From MWEI01 sp964600235 (lineage in GTDB: Bacteria > Desulfobacterota > Desulfomonilia > UBA1062): DNA of 64,000 nt. A model generated the notes under the pieces. That model ran no database searches, was not told the DNA's origin, and was given only the letters and a program-made list of their open reading frames with translations. The translations under genes and the position numbers were made by a program. Shown here piece by piece: positions 53,683 to 62,031 of this stretch (the stretch's first letter is position 1; each line of letters opens with the position of its first letter). The stretch covers positions 62,001 to 126,000 of the forward strand of contig CAZRIV010000013.1 in the NCBI GenBank assembly GCA_964600235.1, written 5' to 3'.

Positions 53683-54426
53683 CTAAGCCTGGGGCCTGCC
53701 GTAGCTTTTCATGATACGGGCGATATAATTGCTCGTCTCTTCCGGTAAATTCCCGGTGCTGCGCTCCAGGTTTCCCATGCCCCAGTTGTACGCGGCAAGG
53801 GCAAGCCTCACATCACCGTCATACCTCTGGAGAAGGCCCTTGAGATATCTGGTCCCTGCCATGACGTTCTGCTCCGGATCATAGGCATTGCTCACGCCAA
53901 GGTCCCGTGCCGTGTCGGGCATGAGCTGCATGAGCCCCATGGCCCCCTTGGGTGAGGTGGCGTCTGCGTTAAAATCGCTCTCAGCCCGGATGACCGAGGT
54001 AATAAGGCCCTTGTCAACGCCGTAGGTCGCAGAGGCCTTGTCTATTATGGCATCCAGATCCGCAGGCGGCAGAACCGACCCGGCCGTGGGCTCGGACTGT
54101 CGGTCTTTTGACTCTTCCTGTTGTGAACCTTGCACATGGGGCGTCCCGGGCATGAAGGTATAGTCGGCCGAGACATCTTCTCCCTCGTCGCCCGAGAATG
54201 AGTTCATGACCGACTGGCTCATCCGGATCTTGATGAACTCGAGCATTACAGTAAGCTTGTCCTTGTCTATCCCTGCACCCTGGCCTGCGGCCACGTCCTT
54301 GGCCATCTCTTCCAGCAACCGGGAAAAGTCTCCCGGGCTCCCGGGGATATTCTTATCAGGCTGTGCCTTGAGTGCGGAAATCCCCTGGACCAGTCGTGCC
54401 AACACATCACCTGAGGCTACCTTCAT
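53683..54426 (-). CDS. Soluble lytic transglycosylase domain protein without signal peptide
   Basis: 247 residues. The C-terminal half is an SLT/LT domain: IRAESDFNADATSPKGAMGL (catalytic Glu in RAESDF), MQLMPDTARDLG, LALAAYNWGMGNLE. The N-terminal 110 residues are helical and non-hydrophobic, with no Sec signal or membrane anchor. The N-terminal arrangement (SRLLEEMAKDV... IKIRMSQSVM) is reminiscent of proteins exported through a flagellar/type III route or FlgJ-like rod assembly. This is an inference; no flagellar basal-body genes are nearby. Confidence 0.87.
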   Translation of the reverse strand: MKVASGDVLARLVQGISALKAQPDKNIPGSPGDFSRLLEEMAKDVAAGQGAGIDKDKLTVMLEFIKIRMSQSVMNSFSGDEGEDVSADYTFMPGTPHVQGSQQEESKDRQSEPTAGSVLPPADLDAIIDKASATYGVDKGLITSVIRAESDFNADATSPKGAMGLMQLMPDTARDLGVSNAYDPEQNVMAGTRYLKGLLQRYDGDVRLALAAYNWGMGNLERSTGNLPEETSNYIARIMKSYGRPQA

Positions 54427-54593
54427 CCTTCCCCCGTTTACGGCTATTGACCAATACTATACAAGGTTCATGCCAGACGGATTCATGGCAAATTCCGCTG
54501 TGCCATGTGCATGACGGCTGGCTCCACCTGCGGGCTGGATCAACGAAAAAAACGTGAACAGGTGGACATCCGCTTGTCAGTCTGATCCGGGGC

Positions 54594-56009
54594 TCACCAG
54601 AAAAAGAGGAGCCAGACGACGATTAACACCGGGGTGAGTATGGGCAGTGAATAATACAGGACATACTCCATAAAATGAGGAACCCTGACATGGCTCTGTT
54701 CCGCTATGCTCTTGACCATGAAGTTCGGACCGTTCCCGATGTATGTCCCTGCGCCGAATATGACGGCAGCCGCCGATATGGCCTGGATATACCTCCAGCT
54801 CTCCCCTGTTACGGGCTGGAGATGGTTTCCCTGCAGGAGCAGCAACTGCTGCATCGCCGGGCCCGACAGGTTCCCCAGCATGGCATGCATGTGGACGGGG
54901 TTGTCCACACTGAGCCCGTGGAGGCCGAAGGCCGCGCTCAGAAAATTGAGATAGGTGGGCGCATTGTCAAGGATGGTGGATAAGATACCTGTGCCCCAGT
55001 AGAACTGCGCAGGATTGGTGATGCCGAGGCTGCCGGCATTCAATTCTAGCCAGTCAAGGGCCGGGACCATGGTGGCGAATATACCTGCAAAAAGAATGGC
55101 CACCTCCTTTATGGGGACGAAATTGAAATGGTTCATCTCGTGAACCTGATTCTTTGTCGTGTAATAGCTCGCTGCGGCGGCACCGACCATGAACAGCTCA
55201 CGTATGGGCTCATGCATGAAGACCGCACCGATGATGATCATGAGAAAGACTATGTTGTGCAGCCCGTCTACCGCGGCGTGCTCACCCGCCGCTTCGATCT
55301 CGTGCTCCATGTCATCGGGCAGCTTCTTATAGTTGTAGTGGTCGATGAAGTAGAAGATCATGAGGACCAGCGCCAGGGCAATGAGCCAGATGTGCCAGAC
55401 CTTGGTGATGACCCAGAAGAACGGGACGCCCTTGAGATATCCCAGAAAGAGCGGCGGGTCTCCGATGGGCGTCAGGAGCCCCCCGATATTCGACACAGTG
55501 AATATGAAGAACACGATATGATACCCCGAGATCCTGTACCGGTTGAGCCTGATGTACGGCCTTATGAGGACCATGGATGCGCCGGTCGTACCGAGGAAGT
55601 TCGAGACCACGGCGCCGATGGCGAGCAGCACGACATTGGCCATGGGTGTCGACCTGCCCTTTATCCTTATGTGTATACCCCCCGATACCACGAAGAGGGA
55701 GCCAATGAGGCAGATGAAGCTGATGTATTCAACAGCCGTGCTTATCATCCTCACTCCGTTTTCCAGGATGAAGAAATAGTAGATCAGCGGGACCGCTCCC
55801 AGAACCACGCAGAATGCGGGGTAGCGCCTTTCCCACAGATCGGCATTGATGAACGGCATGAAGGCAATGGCCAGGAGCAGCAGGACAAATGGCGTGATAA
55901 AGGCGGGGTGAACCGGCACAATGGCGTGTTCCAGGGCATGAGCATCCGCACATGACCACAGGAGCATACTGCACACCAATAGAATGCCATACAGGGCGGT
56001 CTTCGTCAT
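54594..56009 (-). CDS. NhaD/ArsB-like sodium:proton antiporter
   Basis: About 471 residues with a leading signal-like segment and about 11-12 membrane helices. Family features: GTTGASMVLIRPYIRLNRYR, NIGGLLTPIGDPPLFLGYLKG, FAGIFATMVPALDWL, LDNAPTYLNFLSAAFG and GAGTYIGNGPNFMVKSIA (the two discontinuous-helix motifs of the ion-transporter superfamily). The start is uncertain: ATGs at 56009, 56015 and 56084 are all in frame; the last begins just after the regulator stop. Co-directional with the two-component genes, so likely one transcript and perhaps their target. Confidence 0.87.
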   Translation of the reverse strand: MTKTALYGILLVCSMLLWSCADAHALEHAIVPVHPAFITPFVLLLLAIAFMPFINADLWERRYPAFCVVLGAVPLIYYFFILENGVRMISTAVEYISFICLIGSLFVVSGGIHIRIKGRSTPMANVVLLAIGAVVSNFLGTTGASMVLIRPYIRLNRYRISGYHIVFFIFTVSNIGGLLTPIGDPPLFLGYLKGVPFFWVITKVWHIWLIALALVLMIFYFIDHYNYKKLPDDMEHEIEAAGEHAAVDGLHNIVFLMIIIGAVFMHEPIRELFMVGAAAASYYTTKNQVHEMNHFNFVPIKEVAILFAGIFATMVPALDWLELNAGSLGITNPAQFYWGTGILSTILDNAPTYLNFLSAAFGLHGLSVDNPVHMHAMLGNLSGPAMQQLLLLQGNHLQPVTGESWRYIQAISAAAVIFGAGTYIGNGPNFMVKSIAEQSHVRVPHFMEYVLYYSLPILTPVLIVVWLLFFW

Positions 56010-56088
56010 GCCCATGCAGGTCCGTCTGGCCGGAACCAATCCCTTCAGGGAATCCACAGACATCTCATACCGGAACTTGTTCATGAAC

Positions 56089-56772
56089 TCAAGGAACTTC
56101 AAACCGGTACCCGATCCCATAGACCGAGTATATGACCTCCTTATCAGGGAGAAAGGCACTGATCTTCTTCCTGATGTTCTTGATGTGGGTGTCCACGGTG
56201 CGGTCATACCCCTCATAGTCATACCCCTGCACGCGGCTCACCAGTTCACTGCGGGAGAAGACCCGGCCGGGGTGGGTCATGAGGACCTTGAGGAGTCCGT
56301 ATTCGATGGGCGTCAGATTGAGCCTGCGGCCAAGGACCTTGACCTCGTGAGTTTCCTCGTTGACCACGATGCTGCCAGCCCTGATTGAATGCCCTGCCGA
56401 TTCGGGGTGGACCCTCCTGAGTACCGCCCTGACCCTGGCCACCACCTCCCGTGGACTGAAAGGCTTGCAGATATAGTCATCAGCACCAAGCTCCAGGCCC
56501 AGCAGGCGGTCTATCTCCTCCACCTTCGCGGTAACCATGATGATGGGGGTCTGTGAAGACACCTTCAATGATTTGCACACCTCCATCCCATTCATGCCCG
56601 GCAGCATGATATCGAGCAGTATGAGGTCAATGGAATTCTGTTTGATAAAAGGAAGGACCGTGTCTCCCCTGTCGAGGCATGATACCCGGTAATCCGATTT
56701 TTCGAGGTAGTCCCTGAGTATCGTGGTAATCTTGTCCTCGTCTTCAACAATTAAGATGTGCTCTTGAGCCAT
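56089..56772 (-). CDS. OmpR-family response regulator (BaeR-like)
   Basis: 227 residues: IVEDEDK pocket, acceptor Asp in LILLDIMLPGMNG (about D54), TAKVEEIDRLLGLELGADDYICKPF, then a winged-helix domain (LTPIEYGLLKVL... HIKNIRKKI... GYRFEVP). It follows its kinase gene after 16 bases on the same strand and precedes the antiporter gene. Confidence 0.95.
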   Translation of the reverse strand: MAQEHILIVEDEDKITTILRDYLEKSDYRVSCLDRGDTVLPFIKQNSIDLILLDIMLPGMNGMEVCKSLKVSSQTPIIMVTAKVEEIDRLLGLELGADDYICKPFSPREVVARVRAVLRRVHPESAGHSIRAGSIVVNEETHEVKVLGRRLNLTPIEYGLLKVLMTHPGRVFSRSELVSRVQGYDYEGYDRTVDTHIKNIRKKISAFLPDKEVIYSVYGIGYRFEVP

Positions 56773-56788
56773 GGTACACCTCAGGAAA

Positions 56789-58231
56789 TCATATGTTCTT
56801 TGTGAGAGGGAGGATTACCTCAATCCGCAAGCCACCCAGGGATGAATGGTATGCCCCGATGCCGCCCCCGAGCAGCTCCGCAATACTCCGGCATATGGCA
56901 AGCCCCAGCCCGCTTCCGCCTTCCTTGCGGGAGCGCGACTGATCGACCCGGTAAAGCCGGTCGAATATCCGTTCAAGTGACGAGTCGGGAATCCCGGGTT
57001 TCGAGTCTTCAAAATTGATGTTCACCTGCGTCTCGGTACTCTGCTGCCACACCTTCAGCCTGCCCGGTGATTCCGTATAGCGCAAGGTGTTCTCGAGGAT
57101 ATTGGAAAACAGCTGGAACAGCCTGTCTTTATCGGCGCTCAGAACGATATCCGCACCAAGACCCGGGTCTGATTCCATGGATATCCCTGCCTGAGAGAAC
57201 CTCGATTCATTCATCTTCATAACCTCCTGCAGGACCTTCAGGACATGCACCTGCTCGAGATTCATGGAAAGATTGCCTGTATCGGCCATGGAAAGCTCGT
57301 GCAGGTCATTGACCAGTGAATTCAGCAGCATGATCTCGGCATGGATGGATTCCATGGTATCTCTGCTTGCCTCATGTATGCCGTCCTGGATAGCCTCGAT
57401 CTCACCACGCAGGATTGCAATGGGTGTCCTGAGCTCATGGGAGATGTCCGAAATCCACTGCCGCCGTATGTTCTCATACTGTTCCAGGGTGTGCGCCATG
57501 GTGTTGAAGTCCTCTGCCAGCTGTCCGAGCTCATCATTGGTGTGTGAGACGACCCGTGTGTCGAACTTTCTCATGGCAAGGGCATGAGCCGCTCCGGCCA
57601 GCTGTTCCACGGGCGTGAGGAGGTGACGCGAGAAGACATATGATACCAGAACGGCAAGTATCAGCGCTGCAAGCCCGATTGTCAGGAATGCACTGCTCTG
57701 CCTGTAGATGAATCCTGCTTCCAGGGGGCCTTGAAAACCCTTGCGCTTTTGCAGACCGAGCCGGCCTGCAACTTTCCCGTCTATTGCAATATCTTTCAGA
57801 ATTTGATCGCCCTTAGCTACAGACCTGCCTGCAATGAGCCTCATTTCGGCATCATAGAGTGACAGGCGTGATTCCATGTCAGACCCGGGAGGGCGCGGCA
57901 CCTCTTTGGGGCCGGGGCGAAAACCATCCGGGGGTTCAGGCCGCCCCGCCATACCAGGAGGGCCCTGGGGTGAATGTCCTGGCGGTTCGGGCTTCATCAT
58001 CTCGTGGAATATCCCGGAATCCCCCCTGAGGGATCCCCAGCCCTGATGGGCCCGGTAGAAGTCTGAAAGCTCCGTGATGAGCTCATCGAGCCGCTCCATC
58101 TCCATCCTGTTTACAAAATCTTCAAAATTTCGCCTGGCAAAGTACCCCATGATCGCGGTCATGAGGACCACGATGACGATGCTCGTCAGGAGAAACGCCA
58201 GGAAGATCTTATAACTGAGTTTTGTTTTCAT
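56789..58231 (-). CDS. BaeS-like sensor histidine kinase with Pro/Met/Gly-rich sensor
   Basis: 480 residues. TM1 about 9-31, periplasmic sensor about 32-181, TM2 about 182-200, HAMP 201-253, phosphoacceptor H265 in SDISHELRTPIA, N box NILENTLRY, G1 variant DSKPGIPDSSLERIFDRLYRVD and G2 GGSGLGLAICRS. The sensor contains a striking Pro/Gly/Met segment at about 78-116 (EPPGHSPQGPPGMAGRPEPP). The divergently encoded periplasmic protein has a similar composition. The ATG at 58231 is preferred over a TTG at 58246. Confidence 0.92.
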   Translation of the reverse strand: MKTKLSYKIFLAFLLTSIVIVVLMTAIMGYFARRNFEDFVNRMEMERLDELITELSDFYRAHQGWGSLRGDSGIFHEMMKPEPPGHSPQGPPGMAGRPEPPDGFRPGPKEVPRPPGSDMESRLSLYDAEMRLIAGRSVAKGDQILKDIAIDGKVAGRLGLQKRKGFQGPLEAGFIYRQSSAFLTIGLAALILAVLVSYVFSRHLLTPVEQLAGAAHALAMRKFDTRVVSHTNDELGQLAEDFNTMAHTLEQYENIRRQWISDISHELRTPIAILRGEIEAIQDGIHEASRDTMESIHAEIMLLNSLVNDLHELSMADTGNLSMNLEQVHVLKVLQEVMKMNESRFSQAGISMESDPGLGADIVLSADKDRLFQLFSNILENTLRYTESPGRLKVWQQSTETQVNINFEDSKPGIPDSSLERIFDRLYRVDQSRSRKEGGSGLGLAICRSIAELLGGGIGAYHSSLGGLRIEVILPLTKNI

Positions 58232-58412
58232 GGCACATGTCTGCAACCCGTCCGCTTGATTATCTTATTGCCTGTTTCCATCAGTAATACACGTGGGACC
58301 ACACTTCAAATGTAATCGTGAACTCTCACAGGAAACACATCTTTTCTTCATATTTCCTCCACAGTTCTGTGGCAGAAGCATTTTTACAATCAGGCTGAAA
58401 GGAGAATTCACC

Positions 58413-58862
58413 ATGAATATAAAGAAGCCTTCCATCATCACTGCAGCCGTCATGGCTGCCATCATGCTCGTGTCTGGCACATCCTTCTGTGAAGAACCGC
58501 CTTCTTTGAGCGGACCACAGATGCAGGGACCTTCCATGATGCCCATGCCCCCTGGAACCGGGCCGCACGAACAGGGCGTGCCGTTGGGGATAATGCTCCT
58601 GAATGATTACATCCGGATCAATGTACTATCGGAGCTGACCGGGCTTACCCGGGAGAATGTGAAACAGCTGCTCATCAGCAGCCCGCATCCGGCAATACTC
58701 GATGCATACGGGATTTCCCTCGAAGCCTTTAAGACCGCCATGGACAAGCAGGCTGCCAGGCTGGTCGGACAGGCCGTATCCTCCGGCATGATCACGAAAA
58801 AACAGGAGGAGGAGCTCCATAAAAAACTGAGCAGGAAACCGCAGAAACCACGTGAAGAGTGA
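58413..58862 (+). CDS. Small periplasmic Met/Pro-rich protein, divergent from the kinase
   Basis: 149 residues. Signal peptide to about residue 25 (AIMLVSGTSFC-EE). It is followed by a Met/Pro/Gly-rich stretch (GPQMQGPSMMPMPPGTGPHE) and a helical domain (LNDYIRINVLSELTGLTREN... LHKKLSRKP). AAAGGAG 8 bases upstream sets the ATG at 58413. Met/His-rich short exported proteins next to BaeSR/CpxAR-type systems often bind copper or act as periplasmic sensors or chaperones of the Spy type; this is a composition-based inference, not a family match. It is the likely target or signal partner of the divergent two-component system. Confidence 0.75.
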   Translation: MNIKKPSIITAAVMAAIMLVSGTSFCEEPPSLSGPQMQGPSMMPMPPGTGPHEQGVPLGIMLLNDYIRINVLSELTGLTRENVKQLLISSPHPAILDAYGISLEAFKTAMDKQAARLVGQAVSSGMITKKQEEELHKKLSRKPQKPREE

Positions 58863-59029
58863 TTCGAGATCGTGGTCGGAACAGCCGCACATGGCAGACA
58901 GGACATGATCCTTGCCGGATGCCTTGAGGGGATATCGCTCTCTCCCTGGGGCATCCGGATGCATGGGGCGGAACATGCCTGTGGCCACACTGAATAAACC
59001 GGGGATCACCCTGTAAGAGGAGGCAGATT

Positions 59030-59110
59030 ATGAAAAGATCATCCAGGATTATCATCTCCGTGAAAATCATCTGCTTTACAGGGTGCAAGGTCCCTGGCAG
59101 GAGCGTGTGA
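59030..59110 (+). CDS. 26-residue micro-ORF with strong ribosome site
   Basis: MKRSSRIIISVKIICFTGCK plus six residues, preceded by AGAGGAGG about seven bases before the ATG. It stops one base before the next small frame, suggesting coupled translation. It has a basic start, a short hydrophobic run and a Cys resembling a lipobox (CFTGC). It may be a real micropeptide, a leader peptide or a chance frame. Confidence 0.45.
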   Translation: MKRSSRIIISVKIICFTGCKVPGRSV

Positions 59111-59111
59111 A

Positions 59112-59234
59112 ATGCTTACCCTGCTGGGTGTTATTTGCGCCTTGCCTCTTTTGTGGGTGATCATGAGTCTCTTTCCTCTGCGCAGGGATAAATGCATCGG
59201 CGATATGCGGCATGCACGGATCATGAGGAGGTAA
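59112..59234 (+). CDS. 40-residue single-pass small membrane protein
   Basis: MLTLLGVICALPLLWVIMSL followed by a charged tail (FPLRRDKCIGDMRHARIMRR). AGGAG eight bases upstream. The first ~22 residues form one membrane helix; the tail is basic, so N-out/C-in topology is expected. It directly follows the 26-residue frame and lies in the same orientation as the Met/Pro-rich protein gene. Function unknown. Confidence 0.6.
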   Translation: MLTLLGVICALPLLWVIMSLFPLRRDKCIGDMRHARIMRR

Positions 59235-59322
59235 AAATTGCCTATGCCACGGGTAATGGTTTCCTGAACTGTCAACGAAAACACCAATGAAACTAATTGG
59301 TAGGAGCGATGATGGTTGAATC

Positions 59323-59581
59323 TGATAAGTTACACCGGACAATCTGATGACAGGGAATAAAATCGATGAAGAAACGAAAACGATATACCGGCGATTTCAA
59401 GGCGATCGTAGTGAGTGAATATATCAAGGCTGAAAAGACACTCACTGAGATTGCACATGAGCACAACGTCCACCCCAATCAGATCAAAAACTGGAAGTCC
59501 CTTCTCCTCAAGCGCGCCCATGAGATATTCGACGACAGGAGATCCCATGACGATCAGGAGCTGTAGATCCGTAACTTATCA
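59323..59581 (+). mobile_element. Internally deleted IS3-family element
   Basis: An 11-base inverted repeat, TGATAAGTTAC at 59323-59333 and GTAACTTATCA at 59571-59581, flanks a 259-base segment. The segment contains only an IS3-type OrfA fragment. OrfB and the rest are missing. No obvious 3-base target duplication is seen, so the ends may be decayed. Confidence 0.65.
59366..59566 (+). pseudogene. IS3-family transposase OrfA, truncated
   Basis: 66 codons: MKKRKRYTGDFKAIVVSEYI followed by KAEKTLTEIAHEHNVHPNQI and KNWKSLLLKRAHEIFDD. This is the helix-turn-helix half of IS3-family OrfA. A stop follows HDDQEL, before the leucine-zipper region and the frameshift to OrfB that an active element needs. 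Non-functional as a transposase. Confidence 0.85.
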
Positions 59582-59696
59582 GGGGTGGAAAAACCAGGCA
59601 TGATAAACATTTTAAGCATTTCTGGCATGGATCTGGCCTGTCTTGTCTCCATTCACAGGCTTCGCGAAGGCCCTGATAAAACTAAGGAGGATAATC

Positions 59697-60518
59697 ATGG
59701 TGAACGGGATTAGTGGTTCGAAGAGCTACATGAGCTATCTGCAGACCCAGATGCCGAGATCACGGCCTGACCCTGCAGAGATGTTCAAAGAGATTGATGC
59801 GGACGGCAGCGGGGGCATATCGGCCGGTGAGCTCGAAACAATGGCTCAGAAGCTGTCTGCCCATACAGGGGTGAGTATTGACACGGGAAACGCCATCTCC
59901 ACCTATGACACCGACGGGAATGGGGAGCTGAGCAGCGAGGAGATGCAGGCCTTCATGGAATCCACCATGCATCAGGGCATGGGCATGATGCGCATGCAGG
60001 ACGGTCCCGGCAGAGGAGGACCGGAAGACCTGTTCAAGGCCCTGGACGCCGACTCCAGCGATGGTGTTTCACAAACCGAACTGGATGCATGGGCCCAGAA
60101 CATATCCGGGGAAACCGGCCAAACCATCGACACGAGTTCCGCCATATCCACCTATGACACAGACGGCAGCGGCGAGCTGAGCAGCACCGAGTTCAAGAAC
60201 TTCATGGATGCAAGCGGTATCAAGCCGCCCCCGCCACCGGGATCATCCGAGAGTACCGCCTCTACTGCCAAGGCAGACAGCGTCATGTCCACGTACGATA
60301 CCAATGGAGACGGGGTACTGAGCAGCGAAGAACTCCAGGCATACCTCAACGATAACGATTCATCGTCCTCGACGTCTTTAACTTCCGCGTTGAGCATCAT
60401 CGAAAATGCCTTGAACGCATATCTGATGAACATGGGCAAATCCACGAACACGGCGGATTCGTATCTGAACTCATCCCTCTACGGGGGTTCATACTCGTCT
60501 GTCGATTACCTGGCATGA
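59697..60518 (+). CDS. EF-hand protein with five calcium loops
   Basis: 273 residues, no signal peptide. Five D-x-D-x-[SDG]-G loops: DADGSGGISAGE, DTDGNGELSSEE, DADSSDGVSQTE, DTDGSGELSSTE and DTNGDGVLSSEE. The first four form two pairs separated by a Met/Gly/Arg-rich linker (HQGMGMMRMQDGPGRGG). A Pro-rich linker and a Ser-rich, Tyr-containing C-terminal tail follow. AAGGAGG sets the ATG at 59697. Bacterial EF-hand proteins of this kind are mostly uncharacterised; secretion by another route or intracellular calcium buffering are both possible. Confidence 0.88.
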   Translation: MVNGISGSKSYMSYLQTQMPRSRPDPAEMFKEIDADGSGGISAGELETMAQKLSAHTGVSIDTGNAISTYDTDGNGELSSEEMQAFMESTMHQGMGMMRMQDGPGRGGPEDLFKALDADSSDGVSQTELDAWAQNISGETGQTIDTSSAISTYDTDGSGELSSTEFKNFMDASGIKPPPPPGSSESTASTAKADSVMSTYDTNGDGVLSSEELQAYLNDNDSSSSTSLTSALSIIENALNAYLMNMGKSTNTADSYLNSSLYGGSYSSVDYLA

Positions 60519-60535
60519 CACCCATAACTGCAACG

Positions 60536-60569
60536 GCGGAGTCCGTCCCAGATCAGGGACGGACTCCGC
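60536..60569. terminator. Hairpin between convergent EF-hand and crotonase genes
   Basis: Fourteen-base perfect stem GCGGAGTCCGTCCC / GGGACGGACTCCGC with a 6-base loop. There is no long T tract on either strand, but the position between convergent genes supports a termination role. Confidence 0.7.
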
Positions 60570-60614
60570 TCCTCATACTTGTATCAGTACAGCTCCCTCC
60601 TGGAGTTCTCTTCT

Positions 60615-61418
60615 TCACTCCCCCTTGAAGTCAGGCTTGCGTTTCTCCATGAACGCAAGGAAAGACTCCTTGCAGTCCTGGGAGGGGAGGAGGAGCATGT
60701 TCTTGTGAACAGCCAGGGCGATGCCGTCCTTCAACGTGGCATAGCGGCTGAAGTTCAGAACCTCCTTCGTGTTCTGGACCGCCAGGGGGGCGCTCTCCAA
60801 TATCTCTTCCGCAAGCGCCCCGGCTGCGGCCAGCATGGCCTCCCGGTTGGGGTAGGCATCTATGACAAGGCCCATCTTCGCCGCTTCGGCGGCGCTGAAA
60901 AACCGGCCCGTGTAGGCCATCTGCCTGGTGTACATCTGGCCAATTATGAAAGGCAGCCGCTGAAGCGCACCCATGTCGGCCACGATGCCGATACGGGCCT
61001 CCCGGATGGAAAACTCGGCATCGGTCGTGCACAGCCGAAGGTCGCAGGCGGCGACGATGTCCAGGCCCGCCCCGATGCACCTGCCGTGAACGGCTGCAAT
61101 TACGGGTTTTCTGCACTCTTCAATCGCATGGCAGCACTCGAAGATGTTCTTTTCCTTCATGGGGATGTCGAGGAGTCTTTTCGTAGTTCCGATGAACCCC
61201 CTGGACATGGCGTCTTTCAGGTCCAACCCGGCGCAGAAGATGCGCCCGTTGCTCTTGAGGATAACAACCCACACGTCATCATCCGCATCCAGTTCATGGA
61301 AGACCTCCGTGATCTGTGTCGCCAGATCATAGCTGAGAGCGTTCATGCCATCGGCCCTGTTCAGGGCCACCGTTGCAACATGGTTCTCCTTTATTACCTC
61401 TATCAATTTGTAATCCAT
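60615..61418 (-). CDS. Crotonase-family protein, dienoyl-CoA isomerase-like
   Basis: 267 residues. Oxyanion motifs NGRIFCAGLDLKDA and HGRCIGAGLDIVAACDLRL. The active site FSIREARIGIVADMGALQRL has the Glu and Asp spaced as in delta-3,5-delta-2,4-dienoyl-CoA isomerase (ECH1), which moves double bonds during oxidation of unsaturated acyl chains. The open frame begins at 61454, but AAGAGG just before the ATG at 61418 sets the start. It could serve beta-oxidation with the acyl-CoA synthetase at 62 kb (divergent). Confidence 0.88.
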   Translation of the reverse strand: MDYKLIEVIKENHVATVALNRADGMNALSYDLATQITEVFHELDADDDVWVVILKSNGRIFCAGLDLKDAMSRGFIGTTKRLLDIPMKEKNIFECCHAIEECRKPVIAAVHGRCIGAGLDIVAACDLRLCTTDAEFSIREARIGIVADMGALQRLPFIIGQMYTRQMAYTGRFFSAAEAAKMGLVIDAYPNREAMLAAAGALAEEILESAPLAVQNTKEVLNFSRYATLKDGIALAVHKNMLLLPSQDCKESFLAFMEKRKPDFKGE

Positions 61419-62031
61419 GATAACCTCTTTTTTTAGTATTTTTAACAGGATCATGCCTTCAGACTGTCAATCTTTGAGAGTACTGCTCCTGCTCGCCAGG
61501 AGGTACTATTTAGCACTACATGCTGGCATAAAATCAATCGAATATTTTTTGGAGAATATCGGAGAAATGAACTGAGGACACGTCCTTGATTATCTCCTAC
61601 AGCTCCTTCTTTGTTACGATTTGGTCCAACCTTTGGTAAGTAAACCTGCGCATCAAGGGTGCACTCCCTGAGAAAGTATCACGAGGCGCACACCCCTCAT
61701 TTCTCAGATCACCTATGGCGTCCATGGCGCCATGGCGCGTCTGGCCTTCGGGGTGATTCATAGGCAGGATGACGAATGATCCCTTCGGGGCTGCAAGAAG
61801 CGTATCCCCCACCTGCTCCTGAGCGCAGATGGTCCCCGCATCGCCGGGGGACACATAAGCCTGCGACCGTATACCCCACCGGCATGGCTACCGCTACCAC
61901 GACCTCGTCGCAGTAGGCCGTTCCCCTACGGCAGAAGACAGGCCTTTTCCCGGTGTTGCATGAAATTGGTGCCTGTGATACCGGTCACAAGAGTAACACC
62001 ATGTAATCAAATACGCTAACGGGAGAGACCC
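61419..62031. other. Intergenic region with a degraded gene
   Basis: About 610 bases between divergent genes. The middle and right parts hold a frameshifted minus-strand coding remnant (61597-61988). The rest shows no other feature. Confidence 0.45.
61597..61988 (-). pseudogene. Frameshifted remnant of an unidentified gene
   Basis: The minus strand reads protein-like in one frame (CNTGKRPVFCRRGTAYCDEV, then VVAVAMPVGYTVAG) and continues after a one-base shift near 61855 as YVSPGDAGTICAQEQVGDTL, then VILPMNHPEGQTRHGAMDAI and so on to a stop at 61597. No start codon or ribosome site lies at the upstream end, where a TGA interrupts. The joined product of about 130 residues has coherent, conserved-looking motifs, so a decayed or truncated gene is likely. 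I do not recognise the family. Confidence 0.45.

Noticed and set aside
55128..55955. 275-codon plus-strand frame antisense to the antiporter gene
   Set aside because: Mirror of a strongly supported membrane protein; the translation is rich in Asp/His/Arg as expected from antisense of hydrophobic codons.
60579..61436. 285-codon plus-strand frame antisense to the dienoyl-CoA-isomerase-like gene
   Set aside because: The minus-strand frame has clear crotonase motifs and a ribosome site; the plus-strand frame has neither.
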